Shown: in pieces, positions 1-10,434 of the stretch
Numbering within the stretch: position 1 is the stretch's first letter
How the letters are laid out: each line of letters begins with the position of its first letter
Assembly: GCA_945901045.1 (NCBI GenBank)
Contig: CAMDKK010000009.1
Coordinates: forward strand, 19,997 to 83,996
Origin: Limnohabitans sp. Rim8
GTDB taxonomy: Bacteria > Pseudomonadota > Gammaproteobacteria > Burkholderiales > Burkholderiaceae_C
Length of the DNA stretch: 64,000 bases
Direction of reading: 5' to 3'
Program-made: the position numbers and the translations under genes
Notes under the pieces: generated by a model
Told to the model about the DNA's origin: nothing
What the model saw: the letters and a program-made list of their open reading frames with translations, nothing else
Database searches by the model: none

Positions 1-128
1 AAGCCGTCCGCAGCCACCCACAAGGCGGCCAAAGAGGGCCACAGCAGCAGCAGCCACCCCGCAGGGCGATTCCAGCGAATCAGATCCAGATACAGCTGAA
101 TTTTTTCTCGCAACAATGCAGTCCTCAT
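1..128 (-). CDS. ubiA: 4-hydroxybenzoate octaprenyltransferase, N-terminal part only
   Basis: Reading the minus strand from the ATG at 128 gives 42 codons that run off the window edge. The residues include an N-terminal [13 protein letters not shown] stretch followed by [14 protein letters not shown]. This matches the start of UbiA, where the first membrane helix follows an R-x-x-[KR]-P-x-G motif. UbiA is the inner-membrane prenyltransferase that joins a polyprenyl tail to 4-hydroxybenzoate in ubiquinone synthesis. Its ATG overlaps the TGA of oxyR (ATGA), so the two are probably translationally coupled in a recG-oxyR-ubiA operon. The catalytic Asp-rich motifs lie outside the window. Confidence 0.85.
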   Translation of the reverse strand, partial: MRTALLREKIQLYLDLIRWNRPAGWLLLLWPSLAALWVAADG

Positions 129-1087
129 GACAGCCGCGTAACACCTGGTAACGGACAGGCATAAATGGCGTTGCGCAAGGCGGCTACGGCTTCATAACGG
201 GTGAAACTGCGTCGCCACGCCAGAACCACTCTGCGTGATGGCGCTGCCCCGCCCGCCGCATCCGTGATGGGCAAGTATTTGACATGCGCATCCTCGTTTT
301 GATGCTGCGGTTTGTCTTGCAAAGCGGCTTGCGGCACCGACAATCTTGGCACCAGGGTCACCCCCATACCTGCAGCCACCATGTGGCGAATGGTCTCCAA
401 TGAAGAGCCTTCAAAACTTTTTCGGATGCCTTCGGCATGGCTGGAAAAACGTGCAAACTCAGGGCAAACTTCCAGCACATGATCGCGGAAACAATGTCCG
501 GTTCCCAATAGCAACATGGTCTCGTTCTTCAATTGTTCTGCCGTCACAGAACTTTGCTTAGCCAAAGGATGCCCCATCGGTACAGCGGCCATAAAAGGTT
601 CATCATACAAAGGCGCAATCGCCAAGCCGGTCTCAGGAAAAGGTTCAGCCAATACCGCGCAATCGGTCTCGCCCGTGCGCAGCATTTCAAGCAATTTGAC
701 AGTGAAGTTTTCTTGCAGCATCAAAGGCATTTGGGGGGCCTGCGCAATCACTTGTCTGACCAGGCTGGGCAAGAGATAGGGGCCAATGGTGTAGATCAAT
801 CCCAAACGCAAAGCGCCGGCCAACGGGTCTTTGCCGCGTTTGGCAATTTCCCTGATCTGCGCTGCTTGCTCCAACACACTTTGCGCTTGCTCGATGATCT
901 CTTGGCCCAAAGGCGTTGCCGTCACTTCGTTGGCGCTGCGCTCGAAAATCTTGAGCTCCAGTTCTTCTTCGAGTTTTTTGATGGCCACCGACAAAGTAGG
1001 CTGTGACACGAAACACGCTTCAGCCGCTTTGCCGAAGTGTTTTTCGCGGGCGACTGCCACGATGTATTTGAGTTCAGTCAGGGTCAC
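125..1087 (-). CDS. oxyR: LysR-type hydrogen peroxide sensor OxyR
   Basis: The 320-residue protein has an N-terminal winged helix-turn-helix (about residues 1-60, with the LysR-typical [14 protein letters not shown]) and a LysR substrate-binding domain. The two redox cysteines of OxyR are present at C199 (in GTGHCFRDH) and C208 (in LEVCPEF), the same numbering as in E. coli OxyR. By family knowledge, peroxide oxidises this pair to a disulfide and the protein then activates catalase, peroxiredoxin and related genes. It begins 15 bp after recG and its stop overlaps the ubiA start. That arrangement is typical of Burkholderiales and differs from the divergent oxyR-oxyS layout of E. coli. Confidence 0.96.
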   Translation of the reverse strand: MTLTELKYIVAVAREKHFGKAAEACFVSQPTLSVAIKKLEEELELKIFERSANEVTATPLGQEIIEQAQSVLEQAAQIREIAKRGKDPLAGALRLGLIYTIGPYLLPSLVRQVIAQAPQMPLMLQENFTVKLLEMLRTGETDCAVLAEPFPETGLAIAPLYDEPFMAAVPMGHPLAKQSSVTAEQLKNETMLLLGTGHCFRDHVLEVCPEFARFSSHAEGIRKSFEGSSLETIRHMVAAGMGVTLVPRLSVPQAALQDKPQHQNEDAHVKYLPITDAAGGAAPSRRVVLAWRRSFTRYEAVAALRNAIYACPLPGVTRLS

Positions 1088-1102
1088 GTTGCGGGCTCTC
1101 GT

Positions 1103-3187
1103 TCAGGCTTTCAGATATTCCGATTTTCCACCTAACCAGCGGGCGATGTGTCGGATAGCCAAATGGGGGTGTCGGTCCAACATGTTTGGGGCCCATGCTT
1201 TGGCCCATTCCAGCAAATGCGTGTCGGTGCTCAGGTCGGCGAATCGCAGCAAGGGAGCGCCGGATTGGCGGGCCCCCAGAAACTCGCCCGGCCCCCGGAT
1301 TTCCAGATCCCGCCGGGCAATTTCAAAGCCATCGTTGGTCTCCACCATGGCCCGCAGGCGCTCGCGCGCGGTCTCGCTCAGGCGACCGCCATCGGGTGTG
1401 CCATACAACAGCACACAAGCTGAAGCCGCCGCACCTCGCCCGACCCGGCCGCGCAACTGGTGCAACTGGCTCAAACCAAAGCGCTCGGCATGTTCGATCA
1501 CCATCAGGGACGCATTCGGTACGTCCACGCCCACTTCGATCACCGTGGTGCTGACCAGCACGCCCATCACGCCGCTGGTGAACAAGTCCATCACCGCTTT
1601 TTTCTCGGCCACCGGCATGCGGGAATGCAGCAAGCCCACCATCACGCCGGGCAAGGCGTCGCTCAAGTCGGCATGGGTTTGGGTGGCGTTGGTCAGGTCC
1701 AGCGCTTCGCTTTCTTCAATCAAGGGGCACACCCAATACACCTGACGGCCTTGGGACAATTGGGCGCCGATGCGCTCGACGACTTCGTCCCGGCGGCTGT
1801 CAGACACCACCTTGGTCACCACGGGTGTGCGTCCAGGCGGCAGCTCGTCGAGCACCGACACGTCCAGGTCCGCGTAGTAACTCATGGCCAAGGTGCGGGG
1901 GATAGGCGTGGCGGTCATCATCAGCATGTGCGGCTCCATCCCGTCTTCTTGCATCTTGCCGCGCAATGCCAGGCGCTGCGCGACGCCAAAGCGGTGCTGC
2001 TCGTCAATCACTGCCAACCCCAGGTTTTTGAATTGCACATGCTCTTGGATGATGGCGTGCGTGCCCACCACCAAGGCCGCCTCCCCACTGGCCACCAGGG
2101 CCAGCATGGTCGTGCGTTCTTTTTTCTTTTGGCTGCCGGTCAACCAGGCCACTTTGATGCCCAGGGGCTCGAGCCAGCCGACCAATTTGCTAAAGTGCTG
2201 GCTGGCCAAAATTTCAGTTGGTGCCATCAAGGCGCATTGCCAGCCTGCATCGATACCCACCATCGCCGCCAGCGCGGCGACCACGGTTTTACCCGCCCCC
2301 ACATCGCCTTGCAGCAAGCGGTGCATGGGCGCGGCGCGGGCCAGATCGGCTGCAATTTCTTCGCCCACGCGCTGCTGCGCTGCGGTCAGGGTAAAGGGCA
2401 GGGCCGCCAGCAACTGCGCGTGCAAGCCTTCGGGGCGAGGCACCAGACGAGGCGCGCGCAGCCGATCGCGTTCGCGTTTGGCGGTGAGCTGCGAGAGCTG
2501 CTGGGCCAGCAGTTCCTCTAGCTTCAGGCGGATCCAGGCGGGGTGACTGCGGTCTTCCAGCGCGGCCATCGACACATCAGGGGTCGGGTGGTGCAAGAAC
2601 TGCAAACTGGCACGCAAGTCCCAGGCACCACGGGGGTCGGGCCAGGGCAAGCCCAAGGGCAAGGCGGGCGGCAAGGTTTCAGTCAAATCGGCATGATTCA
2701 AGCCCGTGATCACCGCGCGGCGCAAGTAGGTTTGGGGCAAGCCGGCCACCGTCGGGTAAACAGGCGTCAGCGCCCCCGGCAGCTCGCCGCCCGCCGCTTT
2801 GAATGTGGGGTGCATCATGGTCAAGCCCCCGAAACCGCCGCGCACCTCGCCGCGCAAACGCAGCCGGTTGCCCACGGCCAGGGCTTTTTGATGGGCGGGG
2901 TAGAAACTGAAGAACCGCAAAACACAGGTGTCCGAAGCATCGTCCACCGTCACCAACAACTGCCTGCGCGGCTTGAAGGTGATGTCACACGACGTGACCG
3001 TGGCCTCAACCTGCACCGTGTCACCTTCTCGCGCATCGCGCAGTTTGACAATCCGCGTTTCATCTTCGTAGCGCAACGGCAAGTGCAGCGCCAGATCGAT
3101 GTCACGGTCCAAGCCCAGCTTGCGCAACGCCTTTTGCGGTGCTGACAAGGCTTTGGAGGGGGTCGGGGTCACGGGGGGCAGGGGCAT
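1103..3187 (-). CDS. recG: ATP-dependent DNA helicase RecG
   Basis: RecG remodels stalled replication forks and branch-migrates Holliday junctions. With the start at 3187 (MPLPPVTPTPSK) the protein is 694 residues, a normal RecG length. An upstream in-frame start at 3274 would run into the divergent peptidase gene and adds a non-conserved Cys-rich leader, so I reject it. Visible parts are the N-terminal wedge/OB region, Walker A GDVGAGKT at about 294-301, the DEQH box (VIDEQHRFG) at about 395, TATPIPRTLAMS (motif III region), and the C-terminal helicase motif QLRGRVGRG. It is the first gene of the recG-oxyR-ubiA set. An inverted repeat GGGGCAG/CTGCCCC (3206-3234) lies between it and the divergent gene. 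Confidence 0.96.
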   Translation of the reverse strand: MPLPPVTPTPSKALSAPQKALRKLGLDRDIDLALHLPLRYEDETRIVKLRDAREGDTVQVEATVTSCDITFKPRRQLLVTVDDASDTCVLRFFSFYPAHQKALAVGNRLRLRGEVRGGFGGLTMMHPTFKAAGGELPGALTPVYPTVAGLPQTYLRRAVITGLNHADLTETLPPALPLGLPWPDPRGAWDLRASLQFLHHPTPDVSMAALEDRSHPAWIRLKLEELLAQQLSQLTAKRERDRLRAPRLVPRPEGLHAQLLAALPFTLTAAQQRVGEEIAADLARAAPMHRLLQGDVGAGKTVVAALAAMVGIDAGWQCALMAPTEILASQHFSKLVGWLEPLGIKVAWLTGSQKKKERTTMLALVASGEAALVVGTHAIIQEHVQFKNLGLAVIDEQHRFGVAQRLALRGKMQEDGMEPHMLMMTATPIPRTLAMSYYADLDVSVLDELPPGRTPVVTKVVSDSRRDEVVERIGAQLSQGRQVYWVCPLIEESEALDLTNATQTHADLSDALPGVMVGLLHSRMPVAEKKAVMDLFTSGVMGVLVSTTVIEVGVDVPNASLMVIEHAERFGLSQLHQLRGRVGRGAAASACVLLYGTPDGGRLSETARERLRAMVETNDGFEIARRDLEIRGPGEFLGARQSGAPLLRFADLSTDTHLLEWAKAWAPNMLDRHPHLAIRHIARWLGGKSEYLKA

Positions 3188-3244
3188 GAAGTGATTGTGC
3201 ACGCAGGGGCAGGGACAGAAACTGCGACTGCCCCTTAAAATGAG

Positions 3245-4225
3245 ATGATTTTTTTTAGAAAAACCGTTTTGCACCTTTTGCTCTGGCCAAAGTTTATTAC
3301 CCGTTCTGCTCTGTTCGATGACCCTTTGTCATGGTTGCGCTGCAGTCTGCTCAGCAGCCTGTACTTTGCCATCTTGTTCAGTCTTCCCGTTGAAGCGGCA
3401 GTGTCGAGCTCAAGCCCCCCCCCAAGCTCAGCCACTGCAACGCGCAAAGACAACGTCTGTGACGTTCTGGTGCCGCGCTTGCCCAATGTCAAAACCCGGC
3501 TGTGCTTGAACGCTGAATTGCAGCCCACACAGGGCAAGTCGGTTCAGGGGCGCGTCATTTTTTCCCGCGATATCACGGCCGCAAATCCGCAATTGCGCAT
3601 ACTGGTCGTCGGCGGCATCCATGGGGATGAAAAGTCCTCAGGGTCGTTGGTGTTGCATTGGATTCAACATGCCAATGAAACCCCCTCCAATGCCCTTTGG
3701 CGCTTCATCCCGGTGCTCAATCCAGACGGCTTGCTGGCCAAGCCGGCGCGAAGAATGAACGCCAATGGCGTAGACTTGAATCGCAACTTCCCAACACCCC
3801 AATGGGCCAAAGAAGCCAAGTTTTACTGGGAAACCCGCACCCGTCGCGACCCCCGGCGCTGGCCAGGCCCCAAACCTTTATCAGAACCTGAATCGCGTTT
3901 TTTGCACAACGAACTGGACAGCTTCAAACCTGATTTGATTGTCAGTATCCATGCGCCTTATGGGCTTCTGGACTACGATGGACCCAGTGCGCCGCCGCCT
4001 AAATTGGGGCGTTTGTTTTTGGACCAAGTGGGTATTTTTCCAGGCAGTTTGGGCAACTACGCCGGCGTTAACAGAGGTGTTCCCGTGGTGACCATCGAAT
4101 TGCCCAACGCCTTGCTCACCCCTACCGATGCCGAAATGCGGCAAATGTGGCTTGATTTGCTGCGCTGGGTGAACGAGCGGGTCAAACCCAGCGCAGCCAC
4201 CACCCAGCCATCGCGCATTGAATAA
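3245..4225 (+). CDS. M14-family zinc carboxypeptidase / murein peptide amidase-like protein
   Basis: This is a 326-residue protein with the M14 metallopeptidase signature: HGDE (H126, E129) and SIHAP (H236) as zinc ligands, a DLNRNFP substrate-binding stretch at about 177-183, and TIELP with the catalytic Glu at about E285. A hydrophobic segment at residues 34-49 ending in PVEA looks like a signal peptide, so the enzyme probably acts in the periplasm on cell-wall peptides, as MpaA-type amidases do. The peptide ahead of this segment is unusually long, and TTG codons just upstream of it could be the real start. The first ATG lies within a weak ribosome-binding context. It is divergent from recG and upstream of queA. 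The substrate is inferred. Confidence 0.75.
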   Translation: MIFFRKTVLHLLLWPKFITRSALFDDPLSWLRCSLLSSLYFAILFSLPVEAAVSSSSPPPSSATATRKDNVCDVLVPRLPNVKTRLCLNAELQPTQGKSVQGRVIFSRDITAANPQLRILVVGGIHGDEKSSGSLVLHWIQHANETPSNALWRFIPVLNPDGLLAKPARRMNANGVDLNRNFPTPQWAKEAKFYWETRTRRDPRRWPGPKPLSEPESRFLHNELDSFKPDLIVSIHAPYGLLDYDGPSAPPPKLGRLFLDQVGIFPGSLGNYAGVNRGVPVVTIELPNALLTPTDAEMRQMWLDLLRWVNERVKPSAATTQPSRIE

Positions 4226-4294
4226 GGCCTCCACTGGCACTCTGCGAAAATAGCCTTTTCAACTTGGCACGGGTCCGTCCGACCCTCAAGAACT

Positions 4295-5410
4295 ATGCAT
4301 TCACCCGAAACACCCGCACGCTCATTCACGCTCAGCGACTTCGACTTTGAACTGCCCCCGGAACTGATCGCGCAGCATCCTGCCACTGAGCGCAGCGGTT
4401 CCCGCTTGCTAGACGGCTCATCGCCCTTGGTGGTGGACCGCATCTTTCACGAACTGCCCCACCTTCTCCATCCGGGCGACTTGCTGGTCTTCAACGACAC
4501 CCAGGTCATCAAAGCAAGGATTTTTGGTGAAAAGGATTCCGGCGGCAAACTGGAGTTGCTGATTGAACGGGTATTGCCCGGCCACCAGGTGGTAGCGCAC
4601 ATGAAAGTAAGCAAAAAACCGCTGGTGGGGGGGCGCATGTTCATAGCGGGGGGTGCCCTCAATGGTGGGTGTGATGCCGTTCTGATCGGCCGCTGGCCTG
4701 ATGAAAACGGCCAACTTTTTCATCTGCAACTGAGCGAAGAACCCCACGCACTGATGGAAAAGCATGGCGTGATGCCTCTGCCGCCGTATATTGAGCGCCC
4801 TGCAGGCGCAATACAACACGCGGACACAGCAGAAGACGCGCAGCGCTACCAGACCGTGTTCGCGCGGGTCCCCGGCGCCGTGGCCGCACCCACCGCAGCG
4901 CTGCATTTTGACGACACCTTATTGGCCCAACTGGAGGCACGAGGCGTCCAAAGCGCCAGCGTGACATTGCATGTGGGTGCGGGCACTTTTCAACCTGTCA
5001 AGACCGAAAGCATTGCCGATCACACCATGCACAGCGAATGGTACGAAGTGCCCGAGACCACACAGCAAGCGATTGCGGCCTGCAAAGCGCGCGGCTGCAA
5101 CGTGGTGGCGGTCGGCACGACCACGGTTCGGACGCTGGAATCATGGGCCCAATCGGATCAAGCCAGCGGCGATACGCAGATATTCATCACGCCAGGGTTT
5201 GCGTTCAAGGTGGTCGATCGCCTGATCACCAACTTCCATCTGCCCAAAAGCACCTTGATGATGCTGGTCAGCGCGTTTGCGGGCTACGAGCACATCATGG
5301 GCTTGTACCGGCATGCGATTGCCAACAAGTACAGATTCTTCAGCTATGGGGATGCGATGCTGCTGACACCAAGACCACCTGAATTGAAGACCACTGTTCA
5401 GGCAAGCTGA
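4295..5410 (+). CDS. queA: S-adenosylmethionine:tRNA ribosyltransferase-isomerase QueA
   Basis: The 371-residue protein starts with the QueA hallmark [24 protein letters not shown] and carries further signatures such as [24 protein letters not shown] and [19 protein letters not shown]. QueA transfers the ribosyl part of SAM to 7-aminomethyl-7-deazaguanine in tRNA, making epoxyqueuosine. Its pathway partner tgt is in the window at 9116, separated here by the oxygenase operon rather than adjacent. Its last 13 bases overlap the convergent ferredoxin gene. Confidence 0.96.
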   Translation: MHSPETPARSFTLSDFDFELPPELIAQHPATERSGSRLLDGSSPLVVDRIFHELPHLLHPGDLLVFNDTQVIKARIFGEKDSGGKLELLIERVLPGHQVVAHMKVSKKPLVGGRMFIAGGALNGGCDAVLIGRWPDENGQLFHLQLSEEPHALMEKHGVMPLPPYIERPAGAIQHADTAEDAQRYQTVFARVPGAVAAPTAALHFDDTLLAQLEARGVQSASVTLHVGAGTFQPVKTESIADHTMHSEWYEVPETTQQAIAACKARGCNVVAVGTTTVRTLESWAQSDQASGDTQIFITPGFAFKVVDRLITNFHLPKSTLMMLVSAFAGYEHIMGLYRHAIANKYRFFSYGDAMLLTPRPPELKTTVQAS

Positions 5411-5709
5411 AGTAACACCCGTCCGCCTTCGATCTTGACCGGCCAAGACTTGACGGGCTCAGTGGCCGGGCCGCAGCCCACCGAGCCATCCCGCAAGCTG
5501 AACTGCGCTTGATGAAACGGGCATTCCACATTGTGGCCCTCCACGAAGCCATCACATAGTTTGGCGTTGCCATGGGTGCACAGGTTGTCAATGGCAAACA
5601 CTTCGCCTTCTACGATAAAGAGGGCAATGTCATGGCCCGCAGGGGCCACGGCGATGCCTGCGCCTTCAAACAAATCGGCCTCGGTGGCCACTTCAATCCA
5701 GTTGCTCAT
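5398..5709 (-). CDS. Rieske [2Fe-2S] ferredoxin component of an aromatic oxygenase
   Basis: With the ATG at 5709 ([13 protein letters not shown]) this is a 103-residue protein. It holds one Rieske cluster motif: C44-T-H46 and C63-PF-H66. It lies on the same strand just downstream of the large and small oxygenase subunits, so it is most likely the electron-carrier component (AndAb/NagAb type) feeding them. The in-frame extension upstream to 5775 crosses a REP-like repeat and is rejected. A 24-bp REP-like palindrome separates it from the beta-subunit gene. No ferredoxin reductase gene is nearby. Confidence 0.85.
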   Translation of the reverse strand: MSNWIEVATEADLFEGAGIAVAPAGHDIALFIVEGEVFAIDNLCTHGNAKLCDGFVEGHNVECPFHQAQFSLRDGSVGCGPATEPVKSWPVKIEGGRVLLQLA

Positions 5710-5780
5710 TGCGTTCTTTCGCTGTGTTTTTTGTAAGAACTCGCTTAGTGGCGATGTCATCAAGGCGATCTGCAAGAAAA

Positions 5781-5804
5781 TCGCCAGCAGGGCTGGCTCC
5801 TACA
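5781..5804 (-). repeat. REP-like palindromic element
   Basis: The minus strand reads TGTAGGAGCCAGCCCTGCTG GCGA, an imperfect palindrome flanked by the GGAGC head found in the other copies of this repeat (7680, 8950, 10321, 38621, 42484). It lies in the gap between the ferredoxin and beta-subunit genes. Confidence 0.7.
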
Positions 5805-5818
5805 CATGTTGATTCGGG

Positions 5819-6307
5819 TCAGATCGGGTAGATGATGGAGTTAGGGATCATTTCGCTGTCAAAGATGCACAGGCGTTCGGCAAATTTAAGGCCTTCAGGC
5901 GTTTGAACGATGGTGTCGATGTAGCGGCCCACATTGAAAACCATGCTGGCCTTGTCGAGTTTGGTGCGAAACACCGCGTAGTTGGCTTCGGCGTGGATGC
6001 GGCCGTCCTCCACCTTGCGCACCACGGGCGCACCCACCACATGCCGCTGGTAATACGGGTCATGGTAAAGCGTTTCCTGGATGCCATACACGCGGTCTTT
6101 GAGCATGCCTTTGCTGGTGAATGACAGGGTGCAGAGGGGGAATCCACGCTCAAAGTTTTCACGCGGCTGCAGTTTGTAGACGCACTGCTCAGTGAAAAAA
6201 TCGGGCCACAGATTCCAGTTGCCGCTGTCTACGGCCGAGGCGTAGTCGGCGTACAACTGAGTCAAGGCCAGATGGCTTTCAAAGTTCACCATGGTCATCT
6301 TGTTCAT
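5819..6307 (-). CDS. Aromatic-ring-hydroxylating dioxygenase, small (beta) subunit
   Basis: This is a 162-residue protein of the ring-hydroxylating beta/SnoaL-like cone fold: N-terminal helical [19 protein letters not shown], a central [25 protein letters not shown], and a C-terminal [19 protein letters not shown]. The small subunit has a structural and partly specificity role in alpha3beta3 oxygenases. The sequence most resembles my recollection of salicylate 5-hydroxylase NagH and anthranilate dioxygenase AndAd. Its ATG overlaps the TGA of the alpha-subunit gene (ATGA). In-frame ATGs at codons 4 and 6 are alternative starts. Confidence 0.88.
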   Translation of the reverse strand: MNKMTMVNFESHLALTQLYADYASAVDSGNWNLWPDFFTEQCVYKLQPRENFERGFPLCTLSFTSKGMLKDRVYGIQETLYHDPYYQRHVVGAPVVRKVEDGRIHAEANYAVFRTKLDKASMVFNVGRYIDTIVQTPEGLKFAERLCIFDSEMIPNSIIYPI

Positions 6308-7653
6308 GCCTCCATCACTTTTCGCCAGTAGGAATACATGCCGCGAATCAGCGTCTCGGTCACCATGTGGTCCGTCTCGCCCACGTCGCGCCCGCCCAAT
6401 TCGACCAGCATGCGGTGCTCGGGTTTGGACTCGAATGCCTGTTGCGAGAACTCGATCACCTCGCCATCATCGGCGCTCACAAAACCGGCCGGGCCAAACA
6501 GATTGGACTGGCGCAGGCGGCGCTCGCGCATCTCGGGCGTGTCGTCTTCAAAGCCAAAGTGCGTCCAAACAAAATCAAAAGCGCCATGTCCGTCGGGCTG
6601 GATGTGCCGCGTCGACACGCTGTTGACCTGCTGCTGCAAAATCACGCTCGGGAACAGCGTCATCATCACCGCCGTGGGCATGGATGTGGCCCCCACGCTT
6701 GGCACTTTGTGTCCTTCGCTGCCCCCCGCAGGGGCTTCCAGAGCCTTGAGGCGGCCCGGCGTCGCTGGATCCTCCATCTGCCACCAGTCTTCGGGCACGA
6801 TGTCCAGAAAGCTCGGGTCGTGCAGTTGCATGCTTTCTTTGAAACTGCTCACCTGCGTGACCTGCGACGCCGCGCCGGTGGCCTGGCCTGCGCTGCCGCG
6901 GGTCGAGATCATGGCCGCGTGACGGTGGTGTGCGTCCATGCGCAGTTCGGATTTGTTGTCGGCACGCCAAAGGCCAAAGGTGACAAACCAAGTGTGCAGC
7001 AATCCGGGGTGGTAGGGGTCCTTGATGTTTTCTTGCATCAGCTTCCAGTTGCCCGGAATGCGCTGGCGGTTGTAGCCCAACACCACCAACTTGCGGCCAT
7101 TGAACAGGCGGTCAAAGTAGGTGAGGATGGTCGGGCCCATGAAGTCTTCAAGCGACTCCACGTTGGGGTCAAACGAAGCGAACACCACGCCGCCGCGCGT
7201 CGCCACTTTCAGGGGCGTGAGGCCGTGGTCTTTGGGGTCAAAGTCGGCGGGCATGCCACCGTTGACTTTGCCGTTTTGCCGCACGCCACGACGAAACGGC
7301 ACGCCCTGCAGGTCGCCCTTGAGCGTGTAGCTCCACTGGTGGTAAGGACAGACAAACTCTTTTTTGTTGCCATGGCGCTCGCGGCAAAACTGCATGCCCC
7401 GATGCGCACAGACATTTTCTACCACATGAATTTGAGCGTCGCTTGCGCGCGTCATGATGACCGAGCGCTCACCCACCACGGTGCGCTTAAAATCGCCTGC
7501 GTTCGGGACCTCGGCCTCCAAGCCCACATAGCTCCAATGGCTTTTATAAAAGAAGCGCTCCAGCTCTTTTTTGTGCCTGTCTTCGTCGGTGTACACGGCA
7601 AACGGAATGCGGCTGGTGCCGTCCGTTTCCCAGTGGATCGGTTGTTCGGTCAT
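6304..7653 (-). CDS. Aromatic-ring-hydroxylating dioxygenase, large (alpha) subunit (NagG/AndAc-like)
   Basis: The 449-residue protein has a Rieske domain with C82-A-H84 and C102-PY-H105, then the mononuclear iron site in [12 protein letters not shown] (D212, H215, H220). It forms the catalytic subunit that adds oxygen to an aromatic acid, with the downstream beta subunit and Rieske ferredoxin as partners. Conserved blocks such as [17 protein letters not shown] and [13 protein letters not shown] recall salicylate 5-hydroxylase NagG and three-component anthranilate dioxygenases. I cannot separate these substrates from sequence alone. The reductase gene expected for such a system is not in the window. 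No regulator is adjacent. Confidence 0.9.
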   Translation of the reverse strand: MTEQPIHWETDGTSRIPFAVYTDEDRHKKELERFFYKSHWSYVGLEAEVPNAGDFKRTVVGERSVIMTRASDAQIHVVENVCAHRGMQFCRERHGNKKEFVCPYHQWSYTLKGDLQGVPFRRGVRQNGKVNGGMPADFDPKDHGLTPLKVATRGGVVFASFDPNVESLEDFMGPTILTYFDRLFNGRKLVVLGYNRQRIPGNWKLMQENIKDPYHPGLLHTWFVTFGLWRADNKSELRMDAHHRHAAMISTRGSAGQATGAASQVTQVSSFKESMQLHDPSFLDIVPEDWWQMEDPATPGRLKALEAPAGGSEGHKVPSVGATSMPTAVMMTLFPSVILQQQVNSVSTRHIQPDGHGAFDFVWTHFGFEDDTPEMRERRLRQSNLFGPAGFVSADDGEVIEFSQQAFESKPEHRMLVELGGRDVGETDHMVTETLIRGMYSYWRKVMEA

Positions 7654-7679
7654 GGTGTCTTCTCAAATTCAGGGCTGAT

Positions 7680-7750
7680 GCAGGAGCCTGCCTGCAGGCG
7701 ATTCTGCAGCGATGGTCAGACCAAAATCGCCTGCATGCAGGATCCAACAG
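7680..7750 (+). repeat. Head-to-head pair of REP-like elements
   Basis: A forward copy GCAGGAGCCTGCCTGCAGGC at 7680 is followed about 25 bp later by an inverted copy ending in GCCTGCATGCAGGATCC. Together they could fold into one long hairpin, as in BIME-type REP doublets. It occupies the gap upstream of the oxygenase alpha subunit. Confidence 0.65.
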
Positions 7751-7898
7751 GAGGTCTTATTGTGGATCATGCGCAAACCAATTCGATCCGTAAATCGACA
7801 TTCAAGGGCAATTAAAATTTGATTTTTTAAATCATACATATCCGCAAGTTGGAACTCGGGCTGAGCTGGCGTTTCAACTTTATGGGCCGGATCCATCA

Positions 7899-8810
7899 TC
7901 AGCGGCGTGGATCGCCGCTGGGGCCCCAGATGCTGGCGGGGCGGGTTTCAACTGGGCGAACAAAGTTTTTGCCCTGCTCAACCTGTGCCAGAAAGTCGGC
8001 CAGCATTTGATTGAACAACTGCGGCTCTTCCAGGTTGATGGCGTGTCCGCTGCCCGGCAACATGGCCAGCACCGAGGTGCTGATGGCGCGCTTGAGCATC
8101 AATGAAGGCTCCAGGCAAGGCTCGTCTTCATCGCCCGTCATGATGAGGGTGGGCACATTGACCTGGGCAATCTGGTCCGTCAAGGCATACAGGCTCGGGC
8201 GCTCGCCCTGGTAGCCACGCGAAGTGCGGGCTGACCCCAGCACGGAATGCTCGGCCAAGTTTCGGTTGAATTCGGTGTAGCCGCGCGGGTCCTTGGCTTT
8301 GAATTGCAAGCGCGAAGGCCCCATGCCATACGTATTGGCCAAATGTTCGGCGCCCAAGGTCTCAATGTCATGCGCCAACACCTTGGATTGGACCTTGAAT
8401 TCTGCATGCACCGCAGGATGAGATCCTGTGCCGCAGCCGGCCAAGGTGAGCGACAATGCACGTGATGCTTGGCCTTGCGTGCCGTGATGCAAACCAAAGT
8501 GCAGGCAAGCAAAAGCGCCCATGGACAGGCCCACCAAGTGGGCTTGTTGAATCTGCAGCCCATCCATCACACAGCGCAGGTCTTGCCAAACGCGCTCTTG
8601 CGAATAGTTGGCCCCTTGTGCAGGCACATCCGACGGCGGATAACCGCGTGCACTGTACACAATGCAGCGGTAGCGGCGCGAGAAGAACCGGATTTGCGGC
8701 TCCCAACTGCGGTGATCCCCCGCAAACTCGTGCACAAATATCAGGGGGGTGCCGCTGCCGGCTTCTTCGTAATGCAGTTGAACGCCATCGTCCGTGGTCA
8801 CTAAAGGCAT
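7899..8810 (-). CDS. Alpha/beta-fold hydrolase
   Basis: This 303-residue protein has the alpha/beta hydrolase layout: oxyanion-region FVHEFAGDHRSW at 25-36, nucleophile elbow GLSMG with S96, an acidic residue in TGDEDEPC (D227 or D229) and H256 in GSGHAINLEEP. It resembles enol-lactone hydrolases and C-C hydrolases from aromatic degradation. Given the oxygenase operon 250 bp downstream on the same strand it may act on a ring-cleavage or ester intermediate, but the substrate is not known. It is divergent from tgt. Confidence 0.82.
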   Translation of the reverse strand: MPLVTTDDGVQLHYEEAGSGTPLIFVHEFAGDHRSWEPQIRFFSRRYRCIVYSARGYPPSDVPAQGANYSQERVWQDLRCVMDGLQIQQAHLVGLSMGAFACLHFGLHHGTQGQASRALSLTLAGCGTGSHPAVHAEFKVQSKVLAHDIETLGAEHLANTYGMGPSRLQFKAKDPRGYTEFNRNLAEHSVLGSARTSRGYQGERPSLYALTDQIAQVNVPTLIMTGDEDEPCLEPSLMLKRAISTSVLAMLPGSGHAINLEEPQLFNQMLADFLAQVEQGKNFVRPVETRPASIWGPSGDPRR

Positions 8811-8923
8811 GGAGTCTCCAAGTCAGGGTGGGGAGATTCAAGTATAGGCACGGGGGGCGACGGGCGGTGTCACTTCTGGGTAAAGCTCTCGAACAGCCAG
8901 CGCTGGGCAGCTTGCCAGCCTGA

Positions 8924-10312
<1,389 letters not shown>

Positions 10313-10320
10313 TCCCTCTT

Positions 10321-10427
10321 TGTAGGAGCCAGCCTGCTGGCGATCTTGTGCTTGCAAGTCACAGCCTATCGCTTGCATCCATAGCATCTCCTACGGACAA
10401 TCCATAGCTTGCAGGCAAGCTCTTACA
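10321..10427 (+). repeat. REP-like cluster downstream of tgt
   Basis: A forward copy GTAGGAGCCAGCCTGCTGGC at 10322 is followed by degenerate CTATCGCTTGCA elements, an inverted CATCTCCTACGG, and a terminal hairpin AGCTTGCAGGCAAGCT (about 10407-10422). It lies between the convergent tgt and FIST genes and may stabilise or terminate both transcripts. Confidence 0.65.
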
Positions 10428-10434
10428 AAAAAAA

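Noticed and set aside
1103-3145. Several long plus-strand frames opposite recG (up to 353 codons)
   Set aside because: Typical antisense shadows in GC-rich coding DNA with His/Gln/Gly-rich composition.
3188-3274. 29-codon N-terminal extension of RecG
   Set aside because: Cys-rich, unlike RecG starts, and overlaps the divergent peptidase start region.
7669-7899. 76-codon minus-strand frame between the alpha/beta hydrolase and oxygenase genes
   Set aside because: Largely translates the REP-like pair and shows no conserved sequence.
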